From: a virus
Strand: one strand, 5' to 3'
DNA: 53,617 nt
IMG/VR virus record: IMGVR_UViG_3300046007_010355
Span: 1 to 53,617 of that record
A model generated the notes under the pieces. The model saw only the letters and a list, made by a program, of their open reading frames with translations. It did no database searches and was not told the DNA's origin. The number at the start of each line of letters is the position of its first letter. The first letter of the stretch is position 1. The translations under genes and the position numbers were made by a program. This document shows, piece after piece, positions 16,716-25,625 of the stretch.

Positions 16716-17120
16716 TTAGTTATTGTATTGAACCATGAATACTGAACCTGCTGATATAGCAACAGATCCACGTACCCAAACAAAATTGCCGGTAAAATTA
16801 TAACAATCGACCGTGCTAGTTGTTCTAATGTTCAACGCAGAATAGGTAGATGATGTACCATTTACTGTAAACCAATCTGTAACAGTGGGTTCTGTGGCCA
16901 GAGTAGCCTGCATGGTAATTGTGCCAACAAAGTTTTGACTCGACGCATACATTACTGTATGTAATCCGTCACTACCGCCAAAATAGCCATCTCCTTTTAC
17001 CTTACTACTGATATAATTAAGTGTAACCGAAGAAGTATTGGGGTAAACAACCTGCACTGTAGCAGTGCTACCTAGAGAATTAGCAGGCGTAAATAACAAA
17101 CTTTGGCTTAAAGCTGGCAT
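16716..17120 (-). CDS. Small virion structural protein
   Basis: A 134-residue, beta-rich, Thr/Ser/Val-rich protein with few charges. Segments FGGSDGLHTVMYASSQ, FVGTITMQATLATEPTVTDW and FTGNFVWVRG are typical of small virion proteins in T4-like marine phages. A late octamer CATAAATA lies 21 nt upstream. Its exact place in the particle (head decoration, neck or tail) cannot be told. Confidence 0.72.
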   Translation of the reverse strand: MPALSQSLLFTPANSLGSTATVQVVYPNTSSVTLNYISSKVKGDGYFGGSDGLHTVMYASSQNFVGTITMQATLATEPTVTDWFTVNGTSSTYSALNIRTTSTVDCYNFTGNFVWVRGSVAISAGSVFMVQYNN

Positions 17121-17135
17121 TATAGGGTCCTATTT

Positions 17136-17783
17136 TCAAGTATTTATGCTAGACCTTAATACAAATTTTTCTATGTGTCCTATATATTGGTTATAAGTTA
17201 ATAGCATCATAGTAATCATTTTAGGGTCTGAAACATATACAAATGGACTTTGTATCCATTGACGTTTACCCTTTAAGTACTCTGCGGTCGATTTACTTAT
17301 TTTAAAAATTTCTTTGTGTTGATTTAACCAATTATAGATTTCTAATTTGGCATATGTTGGAATATTCTTAAAAAATACTTTATGTGTATAACATTCATAG
17401 GGATAACTATCTACTATAGTTAATTTACTATTTTCTGTAAGCAATTTTTTTTCAGTATCACTATGAGGTTCCCAAACCTTAACAATATGCTGTGATAAAT
17501 CTTGTGTTAAAGATTCGAATAAAGCTTTATCCTCTAAAAATATATTAAGATATGACCCTTCTAATCTTGTTTTGATTAATTTTTGTTCAATCAGTGGTGA
17601 TAATAAAAGTAAAAGGTGCTGTAAATTTTTTCCGCTTGATGTATGGTTAAGATTCAGCAAATTAATTACACCCAATATACCATAATATTTGACTTTGTTA
17701 ATTCCTAAAACAAAGCAAGATATTTTGTAGGGGAATTTGTTATAAAATAGTTTACTGGTTTTCTGTTTGTGTAAATTTTTCAT
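17136..17783 (-). CDS. Hypothetical protein, possible DNA-binding or endonuclease-like (215 aa)
   Basis: The frame encodes 215 residues, basic at the start (MKNLHKQKTSKLFYNKF) and rich in I, L, K, H and Y. The middle reads LLLLLSPLIEQKLIKTRLEGSY, and a later YLKGKRQWIQSPF may bind nucleic acid. The layout weakly recalls LAGLIDADG-type proteins, but no catalytic motif can be pointed to. It overlaps the end of clpA by 32 nt with no clear SD, so the start may lie further in. Confidence 0.6.
   Translation of the reverse strand: MKNLHKQKTSKLFYNKFPYKISCFVLGINKVKYYGILGVINLLNLNHTSSGKNLQHLLLLLSPLIEQKLIKTRLEGSYLNIFLEDKALFESLTQDLSQHIVKVWEPHSDTEKKLLTENSKLTIVDSYPYECYTHKVFFKNIPTYAKLEIYNWLNQHKEIFKISKSTAEYLKGKRQWIQSPFVYVSDPKMITMMLLTYNQYIGHIEKFVLRSSINT
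17141..17148 (-). promoter_or_regulatory. T4-like late promoter octamer (CATAAATA)
   Basis: Minus-strand CATAAATA lies 21 nt before the ATG of the structural gene at 17120 and inside the last codons of the upstream gene. Its distance to the start matches the octamer at 16687-16694. Confidence 0.5.
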
Positions 17784-20022
17784 TTTTAATTTTTACAGGT
17801 AACGGATCGATATATTCAAAGTGTAATTGTTGTTTTAGGACTGAAATTTCAACAATACCACCATTTGTCAATTTGCCAAATAAAATTTCTTTGCTTAACG
17901 GCTTCTTAATCATTTCTTCGATTGTTCTAAAAAGAGGTCTAGCACCCATCTTTTTATCGAATCCTTTATCTACTAAAAATTCGTAGGCATCGGAATTTAA
18001 TTTAACATGAATGTTTTTGTCTTTGACTAATAAATTCAATTCGTCTACAAATTTCTTAACAATCTTAATCATTGTGGTTTTATCTAGTTTACCGAACTGT
18101 ATAATAGCATCTATTCTATTTCTAAATTCCGGACTAAAGAATTGATTAATAGTGTTGTTGGGATCTTGTTCTTTTTCTAAATTACCAAAACCAATTGAAT
18201 TTTTTTCGGCATCTGCTGCACCTATATTACTGGTCATAATTAAGATAAGATTACGAGCATCTGCCTTTTTACCATTACTACCGGTAACAAATCCATTATC
18301 CATAAGCTGTAGCATAATTGTAATTACATCGGGATGAGCTTTTTCAATTTCATCTAACAGCAGTACACAGTTTGGATTTTCTTGGATTTGAGTAATTAAT
18401 TGTCCAGCATTATCTTCGAATCCAACGTATCCGGGTGGACTACCGATGAATTTTGCAACACTATGTTTTTCTTGATATTCACTCATGTCGAATCGAACTA
18501 ATTTTACATGCAAATTAGATGCTAATTGTTTAGCAACTTCAGTTTTTCCTACACCGGTGGGTCCAACAAAAAGAAAGTTTCCTACTGGTTTGTTAATGCT
18601 TTTTAATCCTGATTGCGCAATATATACTTTGTCTAATAGATTTTTAATTGCTTTTTCTTGACCAAACACAGCATTAAATAAGTTTTTTTCTAAATTAGCT
18701 AAATTAACACTTTCTTTACTGTTCAGTTGCTCTACAGGTAAGTTTGACAATTTAGCAATTTCGAACAAAATTTCTGAACGATCTACTACTCCGTTTTCTT
18801 CATCTTTAATTTTAAATCTTGCTGATGCACAATCAATTATATCAATTGCTTTATCTGGCAATTTTTTATCACTGATATATTTCACACTATATTTTACTGC
18901 GTCAATAACGGCTTGATTTGTAATTTTTACTTTATGATGTTTCTCAAAATATTTTTTTAATCCTTTTAGGATTTTAATTGCAGTATCTTCATCTGGTTCT
19001 TCAACCGTAACTTTTTGGAATCTGCGCATTAACGCACGATCTTTTTCAAAATGTTTTCTATATTCTTCCCAAGTTGTACTAGCAATAACTTTAATATTTC
19101 CTTTACCTAACGCATTTTTTAACATATTGGCCATATCATTGCTGCCACCGTTGCTGGTGCCTGCACCGTTCATCATATGTGCTTCGTCGATAAAAAGGAT
19201 ACATTTACCCCTGCGTTCAACTGCATTTATAACTGCTTTAAGCCGTTCTTCAAAATCTCCTCGATATTTACTACCTGCCAATAAACTACTGATCTCTAAA
19301 CTATAAACTGTGTGATCTTTAATAAATTCTGGAACATTTCCTTCAATTATCTTTCTAGCAATACCTTCTGCTATAGCTGTTTTACCCACACCCGGGTCTC
19401 CGATAAGAATAGCATTTGCTTTATTTCTTCTAGCCAGAATTAGTTGAACCTCTTCGATTTCTTTCTCTCGTCCAATTACAGGGTCTATTTTTTTGTTCTT
19501 TGCTTTTGCTGTTAAATTAACGCAGAATTGTGTAATGATTTTTTCAAGTTGATGTAGTGCTTGATTGCTCAATGTACCATCTTTATTTTGTTTTTCTTCT
19601 TTTTTAATAAAATTCAAAAATGGTTCTTTTTCAATATTTGCTTGACGAACAAAATGATTTGCATGGCTTTTCTTTTCGTTTAACAAACTAATAAAGCAGT
19701 CTAGTGGTTCGATAATTTGTCTACCACTGAATAACACTTCATGAAATGCTCTATTTAGAACTCTGTCTACTGTTGCAGTCTTTTTAGGTTTTTCTATAGA
19801 CGGATTAACAATATCGTTTAATTCATTAGAAATAAAATTTTCTAGATTTTCTTGCAGTTGATCTACATCAGCACCAAAGTTTTTTAATAGTTGATTCAAT
19901 GATTGATTAGAAATCATACTGTACAGGAAATGTTCTAAGGTCACATATTCATGATTTTTTGAAATGGCAAGTTGTACAGCATTATCGAAAATATTTTCTA
20001 GATCTTTATTTGGTTCTAACAT
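17752..20022 (-). CDS. clpA: ClpA-like AAA+ unfoldase
   Basis: ATG 20022 follows SD AAGGAA and gives 756 residues, almost the length of E. coli ClpA (758). The protein has an N-domain (HEYVTLEHFLYSMI), a first ATPase module with GDPGVGKT near 207 and CILFIDEAH, and a second with GPTGVGKT near 486 and VLLLDEIEKAH. It ends in the D2 small domain (GARPLFRTIEEMIKKPLS). The loop reading IGFG near 608 matches the place of the ClpA loop that docks on ClpP (IGL in E. coli), so it may recruit host ClpP to degrade chosen proteins. It lies with def and dnaJ in one operon. Confidence 0.95.
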   Translation of the reverse strand: MLEPNKDLENIFDNAVQLAISKNHEYVTLEHFLYSMISNQSLNQLLKNFGADVDQLQENLENFISNELNDIVNPSIEKPKKTATVDRVLNRAFHEVLFSGRQIIEPLDCFISLLNEKKSHANHFVRQANIEKEPFLNFIKKEEKQNKDGTLSNQALHQLEKIITQFCVNLTAKAKNKKIDPVIGREKEIEEVQLILARRNKANAILIGDPGVGKTAIAEGIARKIIEGNVPEFIKDHTVYSLEISSLLAGSKYRGDFEERLKAVINAVERRGKCILFIDEAHMMNGAGTSNGGSNDMANMLKNALGKGNIKVIASTTWEEYRKHFEKDRALMRRFQKVTVEEPDEDTAIKILKGLKKYFEKHHKVKITNQAVIDAVKYSVKYISDKKLPDKAIDIIDCASARFKIKDEENGVVDRSEILFEIAKLSNLPVEQLNSKESVNLANLEKNLFNAVFGQEKAIKNLLDKVYIAQSGLKSINKPVGNFLFVGPTGVGKTEVAKQLASNLHVKLVRFDMSEYQEKHSVAKFIGSPPGYVGFEDNAGQLITQIQENPNCVLLLDEIEKAHPDVITIMLQLMDNGFVTGSNGKKADARNLILIMTSNIGAADAEKNSIGFGNLEKEQDPNNTINQFFSPEFRNRIDAIIQFGKLDKTTMIKIVKKFVDELNLLVKDKNIHVKLNSDAYEFLVDKGFDKKMGARPLFRTIEEMIKKPLSKEILFGKLTNGGIVEISVLKQQLHFEYIDPLPVKIKNEKFTQTENQ

Positions 20023-20023
20023 A

Positions 20024-20515
20024 TTATTTTTTCCTTTTACTCTTTTTAACCGCAAGTGCCCATTTGATATTTGATATTCTATCTTTAAATGTGATTCCTT
20101 CTAAGTGATCTAATTCGTGTAGAAAACATTTACAATTATATCCGTCGAATATATCTTCTTGCCATTCTCCTTTTGAATTTTGCCATCTAGCTTTAATTTT
20201 TTTAGGACGTTTAATATTAACATAAATTCCCGGGAAGCTCAAACAGCCTTCTTCTAGATTTTCTACATCATCTAAATGTGCAACAACCATGGGATTAAAG
20301 AAAGCTTGTGCATTATCTGGGTAATCTTTATGTCCCATTACGAATACTCTTGCACTTATTCCTATTTGATTAGCTGCTAATCCTATTCCATTTTCTTTAA
20401 ACATAATATCTATCATATCTTTTTCTAATTGGATAGGATCATATTTTGGATTAGAAAAATCAAAGTTTTCTATCCTTTGAAATAATATTGGATTTGGATA
20501 TTTTACAATTTGCAT
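20024..20515 (-). CDS. def: Peptide deformylase
   Basis: All three family motifs are present in 163 residues: GIGLAANQIG (motif 1), EEGCLSFPG (motif 2, metal-binding Cys) and CFLHELDHLEG (motif 3, HExDH). The enzyme removes the formyl group from new proteins in the cytoplasm. Phage deformylases are known from marine T4-like phages and are usually smaller than host ones because they lack the C-terminal extension. Here a short basic tail (KKSKRKK) remains. The gene sits 1 nt before clpA and 8 nt after dnaJ. Confidence 0.97.
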   Translation of the reverse strand: MQIVKYPNPILFQRIENFDFSNPKYDPIQLEKDMIDIMFKENGIGLAANQIGISARVFVMGHKDYPDNAQAFFNPMVVAHLDDVENLEEGCLSFPGIYVNIKRPKKIKARWQNSKGEWQEDIFDGYNCKCFLHELDHLEGITFKDRISNIKWALAVKKSKRKK

Positions 20516-20523
20516 AATTTTAT

Positions 20524-21342
20524 TTAATTATAAATTTCTCGTAGTTTAGAAAGTTGTAGTTCATTTAAATTTTGTGGAATTTTTATCAGTATTTTTATTA
20601 ATAATCTACCCACAAATCTATTGTCATTAATGTTTGGAACACCATAACCGGGGATTGAAAGAATCGTATCTGGTTGTGTACCCGGCTGTATACGTACTTC
20701 TAAAAGTTTTTTATCTATTGTTTCAATTTGATAAACTTTGCCTAATATAGCATCTATTGCATTTACTTCTAAAGGATAAATTAAATCATCGCCCTGTCTT
20801 GCAAAATTAGAATGAGGATTTATATGTACAGTAAGATGTATATCTCCGCGAGGTAAATTGGGCATAGAATCGTCGCCCATACTGGCCAATCTTATAGTTA
20901 CTCCGTCTTGGATACCTTTTGGTATTTTTACTTCGCATAATTGTTCTCTACCGCTTGGCAATTTTACATTAAATGTAAGTGTTTTACCAAAAATTGAATC
21001 TTCTAAATTAATATGAGTGGTAAAACTTAGATTTCTGTTCCTTTGTGGTCTTGCTCTATTAAACATATCACCAAACGGACCCATTCCTCCAAAAGCACCG
21101 AAAATTTCTTCAAACCCTGGAGGCATAGCTCCGAAATTTTGGAATTGAGGTCTAGGATTATCATATTGAGAACGTTTGTCCGGATCACTTAGAGTTTCGT
21201 ATGCAGCTTGAATTTCCTGGAACTTTTTAGTATCACCACCCTTATCTGGATGATGTTGGCTAGCTAATTTGCGGAATGCTTTTTTAATTTCATCTGCAGA
21301 TGCGGTTTTGGGTACGCCTAAAATTGAATAATAATCGCTCAT
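20524..21342 (-). CDS. dnaJ: DnaJ/CbpA-like J-domain co-chaperone
   Basis: Residues 1-70 form a J domain ([20 protein letters not shown] and HPDKGG, with the HPD that stimulates DnaK). A short G/F-rich linker ([14 protein letters not shown]) and the substrate-binding C-terminal domains ([26 protein letters not shown]) follow. There is no cysteine-rich zinc finger, so it is closer to CbpA (type II) than to DnaJ. The length of 272 is short. It probably recruits host DnaK during particle assembly. A 12-bp hairpin lies just before the ATG. Confidence 0.95.
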   Translation of the reverse strand: MSDYYSILGVPKTASADEIKKAFRKLASQHHPDKGGDTKKFQEIQAAYETLSDPDKRSQYDNPRPQFQNFGAMPPGFEEIFGAFGGMGPFGDMFNRARPQRNRNLSFTTHINLEDSIFGKTLTFNVKLPSGREQLCEVKIPKGIQDGVTIRLASMGDDSMPNLPRGDIHLTVHINPHSNFARQGDDLIYPLEVNAIDAILGKVYQIETIDKKLLEVRIQPGTQPDTILSIPGYGVPNINDNRFVGRLLIKILIKIPQNLNELQLSKLREIYN

Positions 21343-21344
21343 AA

Positions 21345-21378
21345 TAGAAAAAGGTATAGTAGATTTTACTATACCTTT
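21345..21378 (-). terminator. Hairpin between exported-protein gene and dnaJ
   Basis: On the minus strand a perfect 12-bp stem AAAGGTATAGTA / TACTATACCTTT with a 5-nt loop (21350-21378) is followed by TTC and U-rich sequence and, 8 nt after the stem, the ATG of dnaJ. It may be a leaky terminator between the lysis region and the chaperone operon. Confidence 0.5.
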
Positions 21379-21397
21379 GAAAATAAGTCAAGAAAGA

Positions 21398-21622
21398 TTA
21401 TTTTTTTGGTGGAATTTCGGTCCCCTCTAATTTCTTTCTTACTTTTACATCTTTACATTCTTGTAGTGGTTTACCATCTTTACCATTTATAACTTTGCCA
21501 TTCTTATCTGTTTTATCATGACAGACTTTTTTAATTTCACCTTTACCCGGGCCATCATCTGCTGCATAAGTTGGATATGCAAAAGTAAGAGCCATTGCTG
21601 CTACAAACAATATATTTTTCAT
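21398..21622 (-). CDS. Small exported protein
   Basis: The 74-residue protein has a clear signal peptide (MKNILFVAAMALTFAYPTYA, with A-x-A before the likely cut) and a lysine-rich mature part with two cysteines (KKVCHDKTDK, LQECKDVKV). A disulfide in the periplasm is plausible. It closes the membrane and lysis gene group. Function is unknown. Roles in lysis timing or exclusion of other phages are possible. Confidence 0.75.
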   Translation of the reverse strand: MKNILFVAAMALTFAYPTYAADDGPGKGEIKKVCHDKTDKNGKVINGKDGKPLQECKDVKVRKKLEGTEIPPKK

Positions 21623-21632
21623 AATTTGCTCC

Positions 21633-21980
21633 TTATCTTATTGGTTGTTCTTCTGGAATAGGAGCTGGTCTACCTCCAAATCCAATTCTTACCTGTGGTT
21701 GCACAATATTAGAAGACACTCCTGCAATTTTTTCTTGTCCTCTACTCCATGCTGTTACACCTAAAATTGCGCCCATTGCTACATGAAATAATCCTGCGCC
21801 TTGCAGTGTTAACGGATTCCATTGATTTGATACATGACCTTGATTATATGCCTGCATTATACTCCATAATACTGGAAAGATAATAAAATCTGTAATACAA
21901 GTTATCATATAACACCACCCCATCATAGGGCGCCATTTAGTGTTCATCCAGTTTTCTTGTTTAATATCAATAGAGTTCAT
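21633..21980 (-). CDS. Holin-like membrane protein
   Basis: The 115-residue protein has an N-terminal WMNTKWRPMMGWCYMI, two or three hydrophobic stretches (ITDFIIFPVLW, LFHVAMGAILGVTAW) and a polar tail. This resembles the 3TM holin type (W-R-P-M at the start, GA.LG..A at the end). Holins form the membrane pores that release endolysin. Its C-terminal QPQVRIGFGGRPAP is repeated in the next upstream gene product. Confidence 0.62.
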   Translation of the reverse strand: MNSIDIKQENWMNTKWRPMMGWCYMITCITDFIIFPVLWSIMQAYNQGHVSNQWNPLTLQGAGLFHVAMGAILGVTAWSRGQEKIAGVSSNIVQPQVRIGFGGRPAPIPEEQPIR

Positions 21981-21993
21981 AGTCTATTCAAAA

Positions 21994-22539
21994 TTAAATT
22001 TCTGGTTGAGGAGCCGGTGCAGGAGCAGGTCTACCACCAAATCCTGTAAGTACCTGTGGTTGTGATGGAGTCATACTCATAGGTTGTAAACCTAAACCTG
22101 GTTCTTGTCTAAATGTTGATACACCAGAACCAAACCCAGTAGAACCACCGAAGCTATTTGAAGACCCGAAACTATTACCAGCAAATGAATTATTTGGTCC
22201 GAATGATGTAGTGGATGGAGTCGGTGGGGTAGGTGATTGTGGTGGTTTATCCCATCCTTTATTTGCTGCATCTAATGCTTTTTGTTTGGCTTCTTTATCG
22301 CCACCTGCTAACATTATTCCAGATAGTGTGCCTGTTAAAAATGTAGCAATAGGTACAATTAATTCAAAAAACTTTTGATCTATTGGTGATATGGCATTTA
22401 GAGGTTGTGTTACAAAAATTAAACTATACAAAACTACAAAAACAATTCCGGTCAGTGTTAATGCAAGACAGACTCCTATGAAAAATCTCAGTCTTGCCAT
22501 CAATTGATCTTCAGTATATACGAATTGATTATTTTCCAC
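21994..22539 (-). CDS. Membrane protein with Gly/Ser/Pro-rich tail
   Basis: I choose the GTG start at 22539, because AAGGAG lies 8 nt upstream and the start overlaps the preceding stop. This gives 181 residues. Two membrane segments (FIGVCLALTLTGIVFVVLY and FFELIVPIATFLTGTLSGIM) are followed by a long disordered tail rich in S, F, G, N and P. The tail ends in QPQVLTGFGGRPAPAPAP, shared with the neighbouring holin-like protein. It may be a second holin or an anti-holin, but this is unproven. Confidence 0.65.
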   Translation of the reverse strand: MENNQFVYTEDQLMARLRFFIGVCLALTLTGIVFVVLYSLIFVTQPLNAISPIDQKFFELIVPIATFLTGTLSGIMLAGGDKEAKQKALDAANKGWDKPPQSPTPPTPSTTSFGPNNSFAGNSFGSSNSFGGSTGFGSGVSTFRQEPGLGLQPMSMTPSQPQVLTGFGGRPAPAPAPQPEI

Positions 22540-22825
22540 ATTTGGCTCCTTGTGTTGGTGTAGGACACTGTAAAGTCTGTTGTGTAGGTTGAATAGGCGC
22601 ATTGTTAGGCTCCGATGGAGGTCCTAGTCTAGGATCTCGTTGTCCTTTAAAGACATGTTCTGGACATGTTCTGGTTACATCACATAATGGTTTTTGACAA
22701 ATTTCTTTATCCCAATTTTTTGGATCTTGACAGGGATATCGAAATCTATCACCACCAAAGATAGCTATAGTTATAGGGAGAATAATTAATAGTAATAGCC
22801 ATCTAAATAATTTTTTATCAGCCAT
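22529..22825 (-). CDS. Single-pass membrane protein with cysteine-rich periplasmic part
   Basis: The 98-residue protein has one N-terminal membrane anchor (FRWLLLLIILPITIAIFGG), followed by a likely outer part with six or more cysteines (YPCQDPKNW, ICQKPLCDVTRTC) and a proline-rich end. SD AGGAG precedes the ATG. It lies between the endolysin and the membrane protein gene, so a lysis-related role is likely. The precise function is not known. Confidence 0.7.
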   Translation of the reverse strand: MADKKLFRWLLLLIILPITIAIFGGDRFRYPCQDPKNWDKEICQKPLCDVTRTCPEHVFKGQRDPRLGPPSEPNNAPIQPTQQTLQCPTPTQGAKCGK

Positions 22826-22829
22826 TAGC

Positions 22830-23453
22830 TTATTCTCCTAAAATATGTAGGGCGTGTTCATAATGTTTTTGTCTATCTGCTAATCCAATGGTGCCTCCGT
22901 TTATACGTTTAGTCATAGTTAAGATATCACCTGTGTCGGCAAACTGATTTAAATTGTTTGTTTCCCAAAACCAACATGCAGATTGTACAGCACCTTCAAA
23001 TGTTTCTAGGTAAGGAGGAACTTCTTCCACTTTTATTTCTATACTGTCGGCAAATCTTTGATAGTTAGATTTTCCGGTAAGTTGAATTAAACCTCTACCA
23101 CAATATCTCCAACCGTCCCCCGAAGCTTCGTCCCCGTTGCCCATTCTATTAGAATATGCTTTATTAGCAATCATTTCTGGTTTGTTTGCATATTGGTTGG
23201 CCATTTCTTGTGTAGGGAAATGTCTAGGCCATACTTTCATAAGACTAGCGGCTCGATAATTTAAGTTTTCTTTTAGAAATTTATAATTACCGCTTTCGTG
23301 GCAAGTCTGAGCCATAAATGCTGCTACTCTTTTAGCTGTATTAATATCATAATCCGGTAAACATCTCTCCAATGCACTATACCAATAATCTAGGTAGGGA
23401 TTGTTTGTTAGCAATTGAGCAAGCTGATCTTTTGACATTATAAAAGTAGACAT
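22830..23453 (-). CDS. GH19 chitinase-like endolysin
   Basis: ATG 23453 is preceded by AAGGGA and gives 207 residues. The GH19/lysozyme-like fold is shown by CHESGNYKF (E53, probable acid), KENLNYRAASL (E62), GDGWRYCGRGLIQLTGKSNY in the centre, and CWFWETNNLNQFAD with TKRINGG near the end. Phage members of this family cut peptidoglycan. There is no signal peptide, so it depends on a holin. The holin-like and spanin-like genes lie on both sides. Confidence 0.93.
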   Translation of the reverse strand: MSTFIMSKDQLAQLLTNNPYLDYWYSALERCLPDYDINTAKRVAAFMAQTCHESGNYKFLKENLNYRAASLMKVWPRHFPTQEMANQYANKPEMIANKAYSNRMGNGDEASGDGWRYCGRGLIQLTGKSNYQRFADSIEIKVEEVPPYLETFEGAVQSACWFWETNNLNQFADTGDILTMTKRINGGTIGLADRQKHYEHALHILGE

Positions 23454-23463
23454 ATTTTTTCCC

Positions 23464-23718
23464 TTAAACCATTTTGGCAATGTTTATTAAACCATTTATA
23501 GCAGTATTTAATCTCTGAAGATTTTCTAGTTCTACCATTGATGCTCTAATATTCATTTGTCTCTGTATATCTTCTATGAGTTCTACAAATTCTTCTTTAC
23601 TGACCTCACCTCGTTTGCACATTTCTGTATATTGAAATACTAATTTTGCAGCTTCGTTACAATCTGAATTGTGAGAATTAATTTCTGTTAATAATTGTTG
23701 GTTTTGTTCAATGCTCAT
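23464..23718 (-). CDS. Small helical protein in the lysis cassette
   Basis: An 84-residue helical protein with no signal or membrane segment. It is rich in E, Q, N and L (MSIEQNQQLLTEINSHN, EFVELIEDIQRQMNIRAS) and looks like a short coiled coil. Its start overlaps the lipoprotein gene by 4 nt and it precedes the endolysin gene. No family is recognised. Confidence 0.68.
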   Translation of the reverse strand: MSIEQNQQLLTEINSHNSDCNEAAKLVFQYTEMCKRGEVSKEEFVELIEDIQRQMNIRASMVELENLQRLNTAINGLINIAKMV

Positions 23719-24128
23719 CTTGGTTTATCTCCTATAGTCTTTTGCATAAGTTCTGCATTTTTAGATACTGTATCTAATTTTAATTTGCAAAATGTAGCAC
23801 TGACTTTGTCGTTCTTTTTATACTGATCATTAAGCCCTTGAATGATTTTATCTAGTTCATCTGCTGATTTTTTAACCACATTGTTTCTTGGAAGATATTC
23901 TGTATGATTAACAAAATGTCTACTTTGATATGCAAGCACATTGGAATTAAGTTTTGCTTTGTCTTGAGTATCACAATCCTGTTTAAAAATTTGTGCATTT
24001 GTTCTAATTTCAGTTATAAGCCTGTATTCATTACTGTCATATTTCATAAAATAAGCATCTAAGACTTTATCAACAGTTGCACACCCTGATAACACTAAAG
24101 TCAATACAACTATAAACATTTTTTTCAT
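23715..24128 (-). CDS. Lipoprotein
   Basis: The signal sequence MKKMFIVVLTLVLSGCAT contains a lipobox LSGC, so the mature protein should start with a lipid-modified cysteine. The 120-residue remainder is helical and charged with two further cysteines (KQDCDTQ, TFCKLK). The gene overlaps both neighbours (ATGA) in the lysis cassette. It is longer than a typical outer spanin. Confidence 0.75.
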   Translation of the reverse strand: MKKMFIVVLTLVLSGCATVDKVLDAYFMKYDSNEYRLITEIRTNAQIFKQDCDTQDKAKLNSNVLAYQSRHFVNHTEYLPRNNVVKKSADELDKIIQGLNDQYKKNDKVSATFCKLKLDTVSKNAELMQKTIGDKPR

Positions 24129-24403
24129 TTTGCCATCCTTTCAAAATTACTTTTTTGTTCATTATACCATTTGATCCATTCGTCTACTTTTACTTTGCAT
24201 TCATGATAAGATGTATAATTTTCTGTTATAATTTTTGTAAGTTGGCTTAGCAATACTTTATCTGTATCTATAGTTTTAAGTTCTGGACAGTTTTGCATCA
24301 ATATCGATGCTGCTGGAGGAAATTTAGGTATTTGGGGAGGAGCAACAGGGGTTGCCAAACATCCGGTTAATAAAGGCAAAAACAGTAGACTTAATTTTTT
24401 CAT
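24125..24403 (-). CDS. Small lipoprotein, probable outer spanin subunit
   Basis: The 92-residue protein has a lipobox (LLFLPLLTGCLA) followed by a proline-rich stretch (PVAPPQIPKFPP), as in Rz1-type outer spanins, then a helix with CPEL and YTSYHEC. The gene starts within 4 nt of the end of the inner-spanin-like gene. Spanins fuse inner and outer membranes in the last step of lysis of Gram-negative hosts. Confidence 0.65.
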   Translation of the reverse strand: MKKLSLLFLPLLTGCLATPVAPPQIPKFPPAASILMQNCPELKTIDTDKVLLSQLTKIITENYTSYHECKVKVDEWIKWYNEQKSNFERMAK

Positions 24404-24858
24404 TTTTTATCTTCTACCAATTTATTTTGAGCAGCGGCATTATGAGCCTTTATAACTTCATTGGGTATATCACATTTATTATCGTATTTTACAATTTCTC
24501 TATCGACATATTTTACAATTTCATTTCCGGGAATTCTTACTATTTCTAATTTTTTAACTACTCTTTCCTGCACCACTGTGGTAATTTTTTCGCCTCTATT
24601 TTCTAGTTCTGTAACTTTTTCTGTAAGTTCTTTAACTTTAGCTTCCCAAAGTTTTTGTGTAATTCTACTACCTGTAAAGTATATACCTGATGCAATAATC
24701 AGAAGTGAAAGAATTTGTATAGGAATAATATATAGTCTTAAAGGAGGTAGCAATTTTAATATGTAAGATACAATGAATAATGCTAAACCTATTCCTATTG
24801 TAATATAAAATACATAGTCTGGTAAAAAATTTATCCAAAATAGTATTTTATCAAACAT
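24400..24858 (-). CDS. Membrane-anchored coiled-coil protein, probable inner spanin
   Basis: ATG 24858 follows AGGTGG and gives 152 residues. Two membrane helices (YITIGIGLALFIVSYIL and IIPIQILSLLIIASGIYF) precede a coiled coil (EAKVKELTEKVTELENRGEK). The outer end has VKYVDREIVKYDNKC and VIKAHNAAA, a pattern I know from Rz-like proteins of T4-like phages. Two membrane segments instead of one is unusual for an inner spanin. Confidence 0.62.
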   Translation of the reverse strand: MFDKILFWINFLPDYVFYITIGIGLALFIVSYILKLLPPLRLYIIPIQILSLLIIASGIYFTGSRITQKLWEAKVKELTEKVTELENRGEKITTVVQERVVKKLEIVRIPGNEIVKYVDREIVKYDNKCDIPNEVIKAHNAAAQNKLVEDKK

Positions 24859-24860
24859 AA

Positions 24861-25625
24861 TTACCACCTATTCTTTTCTGCGATAATTGCATAATTGCCA
24901 TTTTTAATTAGAAATTTATCTTGTATTTTGTTAATTTCATAATTACCTAAATATTTTTGTAGGAAATAAATCTGACTTTGACTATTTTCATCTAAACTTA
25001 ATGCCCCGGGTAATTGATTTTTTATATCATCATATTTGCCCATGCTGATCAATTTCATATGTAAATCACCGAAGTATGGCTTTTTAAAGGTCAAACTACC
25101 ATCTTCGTCTAGAGTTACGTTATCCAATGAACCTTGATTAAAGAAAGTACCTACCTGTTTATTTTTAATTTCTAGTATTTTTTTATCATATGCTTGTGCA
25201 TTCATAGGTACATGTTCTATAATTTTATCTTTAGAGAATGGAATCAACCCATGAGATTTTTGGTATCTAAATTTCCAGTCATAGTTATCTGTTAATTGTG
25301 TAACTCCATGTAATAAAGATTGTAATTGTAGTGGTAAGTCTTGAGTTCTCTCCATTTCAACGAATACCTTGTATTGACCATCATTTTCTTCGCCTGTGCT
25401 AATATCTGCGTCCAGTACAAATTGATAAGCTTTTTCAATAAACTCCATTAGGTCAATTGCAGGTAATTTTTCCTTAACAGTGAAAGCTAGAACTACAATA
25501 TCTTTATCTTCGCCCATTTTACTTTTAAATCTGTCGATCGTGAATATGTCAGATACAAGATATTTTAAATCTTGATATTGTAAACCTTCAAACAGTTTAG
25601 GACGGTGTTGTTGGGGGTTGTTCAT
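24861..25625 (-). CDS. Conserved phage protein, unknown function (254 aa)
   Basis: The protein is a soluble alpha/beta type with no clear motif. Residues LKYLVSDIFTIDRFKSKMG and VVLAFTVKEKLPAIDLMEF open it. A middle part reads VFVEMERTQDLPLQLQ, and the end (FLQKYLGNYEINKIQDKFLI) may be a separate small domain. It overlaps the next upstream gene by 29 nt and shares its late promoter at 26146. I infer a virion or assembly role from that promoter only. Confidence 0.7.
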   Translation of the reverse strand: MNNPQQHRPKLFEGLQYQDLKYLVSDIFTIDRFKSKMGEDKDIVVLAFTVKEKLPAIDLMEFIEKAYQFVLDADISTGEENDGQYKVFVEMERTQDLPLQLQSLLHGVTQLTDNYDWKFRYQKSHGLIPFSKDKIIEHVPMNAQAYDKKILEIKNKQVGTFFNQGSLDNVTLDEDGSLTFKKPYFGDLHMKLISMGKYDDIKNQLPGALSLDENSQSQIYFLQKYLGNYEINKIQDKFLIKNGNYAIIAEKNRW

